Positions 43,625-51,636 of a DNA stretch of 64,000 nt are shown in pieces. The notes under the pieces are model-generated. The model saw only the letters and a list, made by a program, of their open reading frames with translations, had not been told where the DNA came from and did no database searches. Each line of letters opens with the position of its first letter. The first letter of the stretch is position 1. The position numbers were made by a program, and so were the translations under genes. The stretch is from Symbiodinium natans (taxonomy: Eukaryota; Sar; Dinophyceae; Suessiales; Symbiodiniaceae): positions 349,031 through 413,030 of the forward strand of contig CAJNDS010002579.1 of the NCBI GenBank assembly GCA_905221605.1, in the 5' to 3' direction.

Positions 43625-45679
43625 ATGGAATCCAGCGATCTGGTGGCAGACTTGGGCCTGCGCTCCAGTTTGGTCGTTAGCGTCGCGCAATCTTGGAGCA
43701 TCTCTCGTCTGGCAACCTTGTCTGATTTGGATAATGCGGAGCTCGGGCGTATCCTTCAGCGCCAGGGAGATGGCTCTGTGGAGCGTGCAGTCTTGGCGGA
43801 GTTCGCGGAACTGGTGAAAGCTGCAGCGACTCTGGCTTGTGGCCCATGGTCGTGTGCGAAGAATTCTCGGCAGAGCATATTGTGGACTAGCATAGCCTTG
43901 AAGCGCCGCCGAGTGGAGCGTCCGAACCCTCTGCAGGAGCACGAGCTAGCACGGGATTCGGCGGTTCATCTTGCATCTTCTTTACACGGCCCCTCGACTG
44001 CCGCAGCGGTCTCATGGAAAACTCGTCATCGCCGTTCTGGCGGTCCGGAGCCTGGTCGTCGAGGGCGTGAAGACAGTGCTCGTCAGCGCTGGGTTCGGGA
44101 GCTTGCGAGACTAGTTCAGCAGGCAGGCCTGCCTGCCGCGCAGGATGTGTCTCTTGGTGAAGTGATACCGCGGCTGGGGAAAGGTCGCAGGGCCTCCACG
44201 TTGCGGAAGCACGTCAAGACCTGGCAGAGGATGGCAATGTGGGTCTGGAATGCCTATTCTGTTTCTTGGCCATCGGCGTCGCAATTCGCGGCTTACTTGC
44301 AATCGCGGGCAGCCGAGCCATGTGGAAGGACAGTTCCGGCCAGCTGCTTGAAGACTCTGATTTTCATGGAAGCGGCAGGGGAGGTGCCTTTGGCGTCGCG
44401 CGTAAGTCAGCATGCTGCTATCCGGAATGTGATGGAAGAGCTTGCTTTGGTGCTTGGCAATCGGGATCTGCGTGAACGTAGGACGGCCAATCAGCTGCTA
44501 GTTGCTCAGGTCTGCTCCATGGAGCGTTTGGTTGTCTCCGAACAAGCGCCGCGTTATGTTCGGGGTTTTGCTTGGTTTAGGCTTGTTAAGCTGTGGGGTT
44601 GTTTGCGTTATTCCGACACAGAAGGTATGCCAGCGCAGTCCTTGACGCTGGACGGCCGTGGACTTCGCGCTCGCTTGGAGCGTACCAAGACGACTGGGCC
44701 AGGCAAGAAAGTCACAGTGCTCTACACCTTTGTTTCTGTGAGAGCTTGGCTAGCGGAGTCTTCTTGGCTGTCTGTGGGTTGGGAGCTTTGGCAGCAGATG
44801 AGCAGCGAGGCCAAAGTGGAGCACCGGGACTTCTTCTTGGTGCGCCCGGCGGCGGATCTGAACGGCTTGTCAGGCAAGATGGCTCGTTATTGTCACGCTG
44901 CTGCGATGTCTCAAGCCCTCTTTCAGCATCTACAAGCTGCTTCGCCCGACGTCATGGGTCTGATGCTGAATGGCCTGGGCACTTTGTGGACCGAGCACTC
45001 AGAACGTGCCACCATGCGCACGTGGGCGGCATGTTGTGGAATTGCTGAGCTGGTTAGCAAGCAGCTGGGTCGCTGGCAAATGTCCATTGACGAGGCTTAC
45101 GTGCGTTCCATTCGTGGCAACGTGGAGCGGGCGCAAGCTAAGATCGCGAGCGCCGTACGTCGTGGCTTCTCTGGCCCCGACTTTCTGGATGAGGGCAGTG
45201 TGCTTGCGAAAGTGGTGGAGCGCTTGCAAGATCTTGGCTATGAGGCGTCTGCCATCGAGCAGCAGTTGGAGCGCTTGCGTGTGTTTTCCAGCACAGCCTC
45301 GGGTGCGGCGTCTGAAACTGAGGATGAGGAGGACACGGCCAGCGAGGCTTCTGGATTCTCCCTTCCAGCCGACGGCGGTGTGGGCATGGACACTGACGAT
45401 GTGGAGTTGCCTAATGGTCATCTGGGTCAGTTCTTTGTCAGCTTGGTGGGTCGTGAAGAGCGCCGGACTCTCCACAAAGGCGGGGAATGCCATCGGATCC
45501 CTGGTGTCCACTACCACAAGTTCCTGGCCTTCGGAGAGCGGCGTCCAGATGGCTCCCAGTACACTCGCTGCTGCAAGGATTGCTTCCCAGTCGCCAACGA
45601 GGTTGTGGGGTCTGTCAGTTCCGATGAGTTCGACAGTTCTTCTTCTTCGTCTTCTGAGTCAGGATCTGAGCGGCAGTGA
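43625..45679 (+). CDS. Tyrosine recombinase (YR) of the retrotransposon
   Basis: A 684-residue protein. The catalytic set of a lambda-integrase-type recombinase is readable: R328 in WGCLRYSDTEGM, K355 in LERTKTTGPGKK, H458 and R461 in EHSERATMRTW, W484 in QLGRWQ and the nucleophile Y492 in DEAYVRS. The spacing from HxxR to W and on to Y is normal. Residues about 120 to 250 contain a helical segment with RASTLRKHVKTWQRM and FAAYLQSR, fitting a core-binding domain. After the catalytic domain come an acidic linker and a Cys/His segment (about 615-660: GGECHRIPGVHYHKF, YTRCCKDC) that may bind zinc. The role would be to integrate the circular cDNA. It is the first gene in the element, starting five bases after A1. 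The full length and intact residues suggest activity. Confidence 0.85.
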   Translation: MESSDLVADLGLRSSLVVSVAQSWSISRLATLSDLDNAELGRILQRQGDGSVERAVLAEFAELVKAAATLACGPWSCAKNSRQSILWTSIALKRRRVERPNPLQEHELARDSAVHLASSLHGPSTAAAVSWKTRHRRSGGPEPGRRGREDSARQRWVRELARLVQQAGLPAAQDVSLGEVIPRLGKGRRASTLRKHVKTWQRMAMWVWNAYSVSWPSASQFAAYLQSRAAEPCGRTVPASCLKTLIFMEAAGEVPLASRVSQHAAIRNVMEELALVLGNRDLRERRTANQLLVAQVCSMERLVVSEQAPRYVRGFAWFRLVKLWGCLRYSDTEGMPAQSLTLDGRGLRARLERTKTTGPGKKVTVLYTFVSVRAWLAESSWLSVGWELWQQMSSEAKVEHRDFFLVRPAADLNGLSGKMARYCHAAAMSQALFQHLQAASPDVMGLMLNGLGTLWTEHSERATMRTWAACCGIAELVSKQLGRWQMSIDEAYVRSIRGNVERAQAKIASAVRRGFSGPDFLDEGSVLAKVVERLQDLGYEASAIEQQLERLRVFSSTASGAASETEDEEDTASEASGFSLPADGGVGMDTDDVELPNGHLGQFFVSLVGREERRTLHKGGECHRIPGVHYHKFLAFGERRPDGSQYTRCCKDCFPVANEVVGSVSSDEFDSSSSSSSESGSERQ

Positions 45680-45988
45680 AGCCGCCGCATTCCGCTAAGG
45701 TAGTGCAGGATGGAGGCGAGGCAGTGCTCGTTTGCGAGCGCTGGCGTCGTGAGCTTGTGATCCTTGGCCCCCCCCGATCACAAGTTTGAGTCAGGAGGAT
45801 CAGGCGCATGGCCCAAGGTTTGCTGTGCGCAGAGGTAGGAAGGTCAGGACAGTTTGCGTTTGGGTGCCCGCGTCACGTCTTGCTTGTTTCTGGCCACAGT
45901 GCTTGCTTGTAGGTGCGCCCCCCCCCCGCCTTTGTGGCGATCTGTTTGGGTTGTTTGCGTGTTTGGGTTGCGTTTCTTTGCGTTTGCT

Positions 45989-47239
45989 ATGCCGGCCGAG
46001 ATGGACACAGAGGAGCAGCAAGAGAAGCTAGTGATGCAGCTGGACCCGGATCTCGCCGGCCTTCTTCAGTGCAAAGAGGTTGCGCTGAAAGTTCAAGCGA
46101 TGTTGGCAGCCAAGAAAGTCAAGACAGTGAGTCGCCTGGCCGCTTTGGCCGACGACCGCAAAGGGCTTCGCGAGTTTTGCGTCAAAACGCTTGCTTTGGA
46201 CCCAGACACTGCGGGCAACGATGTCGAGACTGCAGCAGTGGTGGATGCCTGGGAGTCGGCTCGGGTTCGCGTGGAAGCCCGCAACAAAGCGGAGGCAGAG
46301 GCCGTCATCGGGGGTCTACCCAAGGTTGTGCCGCGCACAGAGGTGGCGCAACTGCGAGAGCGCTTTGAGGCTGCCTTTTACGCCTTACCAGACAAAGTCA
46401 TGCCGGCTACTGCTACACTAGAGCAGCATTTCGACATGATCGACCACGGGGAATATCAATATCTGTCCCTTAAGGAATACGCGTCCAAGGAGGATGCAGC
46501 GCAGGAGGACGTGGCGGCCACCATTGACCGAAGCACTGGCACCATCAAAGTCAAGAAGGGTCACGTTCAGGTTCCTCTACCGTCCAATGCTGAGGAGCTT
46601 CGGTCGCGGCTGCGCTTGGTGGCGCATTCGTTTGTGTTCTGCTCCTTGAGGTATCCGCGCCTCACGGCCTTGCAGGGTGTGGCTCCCTATCATTTCCAGA
46701 ACTACGCGGACTTCCTGTTGGGTGATTTTGTCTTCGGCTTGCACGCTACGGATGCGGCAGGGGGCGTTGTTTCCTCGCCCGCGTTTGATCTGGTGATTGC
46801 GTACGAGTTTCAGCTGCGCAAGAACGTCATGAAACTTTTGAATGCCGGTGGCAAGTTGGTTTCGGCCCTGGAGAAGTCTATGGCTGACATGGTGATCAAG
46901 GAGCGCTATTTTGTCACGCCAAGCGCTTTGCGTGCAATGATGCCCCCCCCGCCCCCCCCGGTGTGGGGGGGACGAGAACGCTCCCGCAGTCGCGGGCGCC
47001 GCGGCGGCGGAAAGGGCAAAGGAAAAGGGAAAGGCAAGGTTAAATTCGTCGGGGACTTGAAGAAGGTGACGGAGGAAGGCGTGCAGATGTGCTTCAAGTT
47101 CAACAACGCGCATGAGAAGTGTCGGGGTCCTTGCGATCGGGCTCATGTTTGTCAGCTTTGTCTTGGCAAGCATCCCATGCATGCTTGTCCGGCTATGCGA
47201 GCGAAGTCGGCGGAGGAGGCGTCGGCAGGCAAAGAGTGA
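45989..47239 (+). CDS. Gag-like nucleocapsid protein of the retrotransposon
   Basis: 416 residues from the ATG at 45989; the frame is open back to about 45854, but MPAEMDTEEQQEKL is the natural start. The middle is helical and without a recognisable enzyme. From about residue 316 there is a proline run, then an Arg-Ser/Gly-Lys-rich basic stretch (RSRSRGRRGGGKGKGK). From about 367 follows a Cys/His array, C-x9-C-x3-C-x3-H-x-C-x2-C-x3-H-x4-C, of the kind found in Gag proteins of DIRS-type elements. It should coat the RNA. It ends at a single TGA (47237-47239) followed by CTA; the RT frame continues in phase, so some Gag-Pol readthrough is likely. Confidence 0.75.
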   Translation: MPAEMDTEEQQEKLVMQLDPDLAGLLQCKEVALKVQAMLAAKKVKTVSRLAALADDRKGLREFCVKTLALDPDTAGNDVETAAVVDAWESARVRVEARNKAEAEAVIGGLPKVVPRTEVAQLRERFEAAFYALPDKVMPATATLEQHFDMIDHGEYQYLSLKEYASKEDAAQEDVAATIDRSTGTIKVKKGHVQVPLPSNAEELRSRLRLVAHSFVFCSLRYPRLTALQGVAPYHFQNYADFLLGDFVFGLHATDAAGGVVSSPAFDLVIAYEFQLRKNVMKLLNAGGKLVSALEKSMADMVIKERYFVTPSALRAMMPPPPPPVWGGRERSRSRGRRGGGKGKGKGKGKVKFVGDLKKVTEEGVQMCFKFNNAHEKCRGPCDRAHVCQLCLGKHPMHACPAMRAKSAEEASAGKE

Positions 47240-47242
47240 CTA
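47237..47242 (+). promoter_or_regulatory. Candidate leaky stop (UGA CUA) between Gag and RT
   Basis: The Gag stop TGA is followed directly by CTA, then TCC and the ATG at 47246, all in one frame. UGA followed by CUA is an established readthrough-promoting context in viruses and some cellular genes. The only alternatives to readthrough are reinitiation at an ATG seven bases downstream of the stop codon, or separate messengers. Confidence 0.55.
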
Positions 47243-47245
47243 TCC

Positions 47246-49642
47246 ATGCAATCGCCGGCGTCATCGGTGGAAGAGCCGGCTGAGTCCGACCAAAGACCGG
47301 CTCCTGCGGATGGGGAGGTGGGTGGCCGGTCTTTGGAGCCATGTTGCGATGGTGGGGTTGAGCAGTCTTGCCGCGTAGAGAGCCAGCAAGCGTCGTTGTC
47401 TGGGCAAGACCACCCCGCGCAGCCTGAGCAAGAGTTTGTGGTGGCAGGCTACTGGGGTCGTGGCTTGCCCATCCAAGCAGTGTACAAGGGCCGTTCCCGT
47501 CCTATTCACGATGGAGGCGGCTTGTGCTCTCCTGGCAGATGGCCAATCAAGCAGCGCCAGTTTCCTCAGTCACAAGCTTTTGCCAAGGCCAGAACCTGCG
47601 TGTGCCGCTCTTTCATGGCTTGGCTGAAGCAGAGTGACGAGCAGGGCAATGATGCGCTGAAACTTTTCTGGTCTCTGGCAGCGGGAAAGCGGCAGCGTTC
47701 TCCCTTCGAGGCTGCCGCCCTGCAGCGAGCGCGGGCAGAGCTTGATGGTGTGTTGCGTGCTGAGGGAGTGTGCCCGGACCGTCAAGCAACTGACAGGCAG
47801 ACCGAAATAAACTTTCGCAGGGTGGCTGCATTGTTGGAGCTAGCCGGCGACCCGGACTTCGCCTTTCTGAACGAGCTGGCTAGCGTTGGTGCGTGCTTGG
47901 GCGTGGGTGAAGTGCTGCCTCGCGTCCCTGCAGTGTTCGAGGCGAAGACTCGCTGGAAGCTGTCCGAGCCGGGAGGTGATTTTGAGCCAACGGTGTGCGC
48001 AAACTACAAGTCGGCAGAAGAGAACATGGAGGACATTCGCAGACAGATTGTGCAAGAGCTCCACAAAGGCACGGTCGTGTCGATGACGAAGTCTGAAGCG
48101 CAGCGCAAGTTTGGGAACAAGCTTGCAGTTGCCGCCCTTGGCGCGGTGCCGAAGGAGGTGGGCACATCGGAGGTTCGCATCATACATGATGCGACACACA
48201 ACGTCGAGGTGAACCCTCGGATCCGAGTCCGGGATCAAATACGTTGTCCGAGGATTGATGACCTGGATGGACTGTTGCGGTTGCTTGTTGCAGAGTGTTC
48301 ACGGGATCCCACAATCCGCTTCTGCTTGAAGTACGATGTCTCCAGAGCGCACAAGCTAGTGCCCATCAGGGAGGAGGACTGGGCTTATCAAGCGTTTTCT
48401 TTAGATGATCCTGACATCATCTACATGCACACGGTCGGGGCATTTGGACTAGCGTCGGCAGCGTATCACTGGGCCAGGGTTGCAGCGGCCATCGTTCGTT
48501 TGTCGCATTACATGTCGGACGTCGCATCCGCGCTCTATCACTTATTGTACTCCGATGATGGGTTGTTGTTAGCCACTGGCAAAGATTTTTGGCGGCGTCA
48601 GATGTTCTGGTTGTATGTCTTCGAGCTGCTGGAGGTTCCGCTATCGTGGAAGAAAGTGGCAGGCGGGGCTTCGCTGAGCTGGATCGGCTATCAGGTCGAT
48701 GTTGTATCTTACCAGTCCGGCATTGGGCCCACCAAAGTTGGGTGGTTGGTGCGCTGGATCGACGACCATCTGCGAGAAGGGCGGGTGCAAGTGCGGCACA
48801 TGCGGGCCGCGTTGGGCAGATTCTCCTTCATTGCGGGAGCTTTGCCACATGTGCGGCCGTTTCTGGGTCCCATATTTGCGTGGTGCGCGGCACAGGACGC
48901 AGGCGAAAGCCAGCTCCTTCTGGGCGTGCGGCTCATTCTTGAACATATTCGGCATGAAGTGGTTTGCGCATCTATGACCCCGCCCAGGCCTTTGCCGACT
49001 CAGGTAGGAGAGTTATTCCGAGTTGACGCCAAGGCCCAAGGCGACAAGATCGTGATAGGAGGCTGGGAATGTCTCGGCAGCGTAGGCCCCAAGGACGCAC
49101 GCTGGTTCTCTGTAAAGCTGGACAGAACGACGGCGCCTTGGGCCTACGTCAAAGGCGACCCCTACCGGACCATCGCCGCGCTCGAGCTTATGGCCACCCT
49201 GGTTGCAGTGTGCGTGTTTGGCCACGGAGCTGTGTGGAAAGGTGCAGTAGCAACTGCGACAGTGGCGGGCTTCACCGATAATATGGGCAACAGTTTCGTC
49301 GTGGACAAGCACATGACGACAGCTTTTCCACTTTGTGTTGTGCTGATGGAACTCTCGGTGCAACTCAAGGACTTGGGCTGCACTCTGAACCTGGGCTGGG
49401 TACCAAGGGAGCAGAACACAGAAGCGGACGCTCTTACCAACGAGGACTTCACAGCGTTCGACCCAGCCAAGCGCATGCAGGTGGAGCCAGGGAACCTTGG
49501 CTTCAGGGTGATGCCGCGCTTGATGGAAGCGGCCATGCAGCTGGACTCGGAAATCAAGCTCTCGCGCAGGAAGCGGGGGCCTCCCAAAGCAGGTCGAGCC
49601 AAGTCTCGAGGAGTCGGCTTGCGCTGGGCAGATCCGTGGTAA
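47246..49642 (+). CDS. Reverse transcriptase-RNase H of the retrotransposon
   Basis: 798 residues as a free frame; in phase with Gag and possibly made as a readthrough fusion of about 1217 residues. RT motifs: EVRIIHDAT (fingers), motif A with D364 in LKYDVSRAHKLVP, VGAFGLASAAYHWARV (motif B), motif C YSDD at 435-438, and WKKVAGGASLSWIGYQVD (motifs D/E). A connection region follows. The RNase H domain has D594 (FRVDAKA), E647 (ALELMA), D678 (FTDNMG) and D728 (NTEADALTN), a full catalytic set. The style matches DIRS-order RTs. No protease or methyltransferase was seen. It would copy the element RNA and degrade the template. The stop at 49640 is about 245 bases before B1. Confidence 0.88.
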   Translation: MQSPASSVEEPAESDQRPAPADGEVGGRSLEPCCDGGVEQSCRVESQQASLSGQDHPAQPEQEFVVAGYWGRGLPIQAVYKGRSRPIHDGGGLCSPGRWPIKQRQFPQSQAFAKARTCVCRSFMAWLKQSDEQGNDALKLFWSLAAGKRQRSPFEAAALQRARAELDGVLRAEGVCPDRQATDRQTEINFRRVAALLELAGDPDFAFLNELASVGACLGVGEVLPRVPAVFEAKTRWKLSEPGGDFEPTVCANYKSAEENMEDIRRQIVQELHKGTVVSMTKSEAQRKFGNKLAVAALGAVPKEVGTSEVRIIHDATHNVEVNPRIRVRDQIRCPRIDDLDGLLRLLVAECSRDPTIRFCLKYDVSRAHKLVPIREEDWAYQAFSLDDPDIIYMHTVGAFGLASAAYHWARVAAAIVRLSHYMSDVASALYHLLYSDDGLLLATGKDFWRRQMFWLYVFELLEVPLSWKKVAGGASLSWIGYQVDVVSYQSGIGPTKVGWLVRWIDDHLREGRVQVRHMRAALGRFSFIAGALPHVRPFLGPIFAWCAAQDAGESQLLLGVRLILEHIRHEVVCASMTPPRPLPTQVGELFRVDAKAQGDKIVIGGWECLGSVGPKDARWFSVKLDRTTAPWAYVKGDPYRTIAALELMATLVAVCVFGHGAVWKGAVATATVAGFTDNMGNSFVVDKHMTTAFPLCVVLMELSVQLKDLGCTLNLGWVPREQNTEADALTNEDFTAFDPAKRMQVEPGNLGFRVMPRLMEAAMQLDSEIKLSRRKRGPPKAGRAKSRGVGLRWADPW

Positions 49643-49886
49643 GTCTGCTACAGGTAGGAGTGCTGCACATGCTAGTCAGTCAGGGATGCGTGCTTGCGTG
49701 TGATCGCGTTTGCCTTCTCTCGCCTTGTGCAGCAAACAACCCAAGTAGACTGTGGCATCAGGCTGCGGTCGCGTAAAGGAGTCCTGGCAGAAAGCGGGGG
49801 GGGGGGGGGCCCACTTGCCACTGGCGTGGCTCGTGATCCTGGGCTAGGTTTAGGAGTCGGCCGAAAATGAGGTTTGCCTGCGGTCG
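49643..49886 (+). other. 3' untranslated region of the retrotransposon
   Basis: About 240 bases between the RT stop and repeat B1. It includes a run of about 14 G (49796-49809). No frame or motif of note. Confidence 0.6.
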
Positions 49887-50050
49887 GGAAGGAAGTTTTC
49901 GGTCGACATAGCACAGCTGGCACAAGGCAAGCTGTGGATCGGTTTTCCTGCGCATCCCGCAGAACAAAAGAAGGCTTGAGCGTGTGCGCTGTTTCACGGT
50001 GGGCTGCAAGGGTGGTAGGGCGGGAGTCTTGCGACTTGAACTAAGAGACG
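49887..50050 (+). repeat. Split direct repeat B1
   Basis: A 164-bp repeat, exact copy at 50237-50400. Begins GGAAGGAAGTTTTCGGTCG and ends GAACTAAGAGACG. It directly abuts A2, sharing one G, so the B1-A2 border reads as the joined ends of a circular intermediate. Confidence 0.92.
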
Positions 50051-50211
50051 CATAACTGTGCCAGCGTAGCGGTTTGCACATGAAGCGTCTCGTTGTTCTT
50101 CTTTCGCGTAGTTGATTGTAGCTTGTGGCTCGCGTAGCCGTTGCACTGCTCGAAGCAGGTGCAAGCAGCTTCTGGTAGATTTCGAGTGCTAGGCTAGGTC
50201 GCATTCGACTT
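50050..50211 (+). repeat. Split direct repeat A2
   Basis: Exact 162-bp copy of A1 (43458-43619). It is followed by a 25-bp spacer (50212-50236) and then B2. Confidence 0.92.
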
Positions 50212-50236
50212 CCCGCCACCGCCCCACTCACCTCCA

Positions 50237-50400
50237 GGAAGGAAGTTTTCGGTCGACATAGCACAGCTGGCACAAGGCAAGCTGTGGATCGGTTTTCCTG
50301 CGCATCCCGCAGAACAAAAGAAGGCTTGAGCGTGTGCGCTGTTTCACGGTGGGCTGCAAGGGTGGTAGGGCGGGAGTCTTGCGACTTGAACTAAGAGACG
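50237..50400 (+). repeat. Split direct repeat B2 (right end of the element)
   Basis: Exact copy of B1. The right border reads AAGAGACG then GCATCC in the flank; the left border reads CGCGAT then GCATAAC. A shared GCAT at both borders and at the internal junction may mark the crossover core. Confidence 0.9.
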
Positions 50401-50626
50401 GCATCCAATCTCCAATCCATTCTGGTCACCCTAAACACTGAACCCTAAACCCTAAACCCTAAGCCTTAGAGGTTCAGGAACCCGAAGTTGCTTGCAAGGA
50501 CCACCAGAGAGCTGGGTTTAGGGTTTAGGGTTTAGGGTTTAGGGCTAGGGTTTACGGTGTAGGGTGTAGGGTCTAGGGTTCAGGGTTTAGGACCCCAGGC
50601 CGGAGTGAGGCAAAGAATGAGGTCAT

Positions 50627-50720
50627 GGAATTTGGGGGTTTACGATAATAATGAACCCCCTATAATATAGACCCAACAAGTAGCATCCCCTAGAATAGTG
50701 ACCCCAACAAGGTACCCTAA
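50627..50720 (-). mobile_element. Short dispersed element, family E, inverted copy
   Basis: Read on the minus strand it shares TAGGGTACCTTGTTGGGGTC and a stretch ending ATTATTATCGTAAACCCCC with the copies at 4783-4880 and 35935-36035. Confidence 0.5.
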
Positions 50721-51152
50721 ATTTCGGAACCTCCCATTTCGAAAGTATCAGATTATCAAAGAACAGCATTTTGCTGAGATGCCGCCGACTCGTCGCCGAG
50801 GGGGCGAGCACATAAAGAGTCCAAGTCCTAAACCTCAAACTCTTTCTGTCCTAACCCTAAGCTTCCCTAAGCCCAAAACCCTTTTTGTCCTAAACCATAA
50901 ACCATAAACCCTAAACCCTAAACCCTAAACCCCTAAACCCTAAACCCTTTTGGTCCCAAACCCTATGAGCCCAAAAGCCCTAGCCCCCTGGAATCCTGTG
51001 ACTCAAGGTCCCTTCCGTGGCGCCACGGGTTCCCGAGCCCAGGCTCTCAGGGATTTAGGGTTCAGGGTTTAGGGTTTAGGGTTTAGGGTTTAGGGTGTAG
51101 GGTTTAGGGTTTAGGGTTTAGGGCTCTTTTACGTCTCAGGGTGTTCGAAGCT

Positions 51153-51157
51153 TTGTG

Positions 51158-51225
<68 letters not shown>

Positions 51226-51356
51226 TGGGTGCGTGGGTGCGTGGGTGCGTGGGTGCGTGGGTGCGGGTGCGGGTGCGGGTGCGGGTGCGTGTGTGTGTGT
51301 GTGTGTGTGTGTGTTTTTTCTTTTTTTTTTTTTTTTTGGGGGGGGGGGGGGGGGTT
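51153..51356. repeat. Compound microsatellite
   Basis: A graded series: GTGC units (about 51155-51225), then GTGCGTGG-type units, GGGTGC units, GT dinucleotides, a T run and a G run. All three frames are open across the first part, which explains the poly-Cys/Val/Arg frames there. The T run plus G run at the end resembles the right end of family G. Confidence 0.9.
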
Positions 51357-51561
51357 GGCTTAGTTTCAGGGTTTCAGCGTTTAAACGACTGTGTGTTTTA
51401 AGGGTTTAGGGTTGGGGAGTTGGGGTTTAGGCTAGATTCAAGGCTTTGGCGGGGCTTCGGGCTGGGGTTTAGGGTACGCTTACCCTGCAAATGCATTGCT
51501 AAAACAGCTTTCAATGGCAAGTTGGCAAGCCCTTCAAATCCCAAACCCTAAGCCCGTAAAG

Positions 51562-51636
51562 TTGGGATGTACCCTCCCGTATACTAATTGCAATTAGTCC
51601 TTAGTAGGGATTCTAGTAGGTGGGGAGCACCCCAAC
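51562..51636. mobile_element. Short TIR element, family F
   Basis: Begins GTTGGGATGTACCCTCCC and ends GGTGGGGAGCACCCCAAC, an imperfect inverted pair. Interior: CTAATTGCAATTAGTCCTTA. About 75 bp. Confidence 0.5.

Larger units (their letters stand above)
43458..50400 (+). mobile_element. Ngaro/PAT-like tyrosine-recombinase retrotransposon
   Basis: A 6.94-kb element with split direct repeats. A1 (43458-43619) is repeated exactly as A2 (50050-50211), and B1 (49887-50050) exactly as B2 (50237-50400), giving the order A1, genes, B1-A2, B2. This arrangement is diagnostic of PAT and Ngaro members of the DIRS order, which integrate a circular DNA with a tyrosine recombinase and leave no target duplication. 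Three long open frames lie inside: tyrosine recombinase, Gag, and RT-RNase H. No methyltransferase domain is evident, which favours Ngaro over DIRS or PAT. Known Ngaro elements usually place the recombinase last; here it is first. The exact repeat copies and intact frames suggest recent activity. Confidence 0.88.

Noticed and set aside
44970-45698. 242-codon open frame overlapping the recombinase in another frame
   Set aside because: The recombinase frame carries all catalytic residues; the alternative is Ser/Trp/Arg-rich and starts inside the catalytic domain.
51141-51409. Three overlapping Cys/Val/Arg/Gly-rich open frames
   Set aside because: They translate the GTGC, GT, T and G microsatellite; all frames are open by composition.
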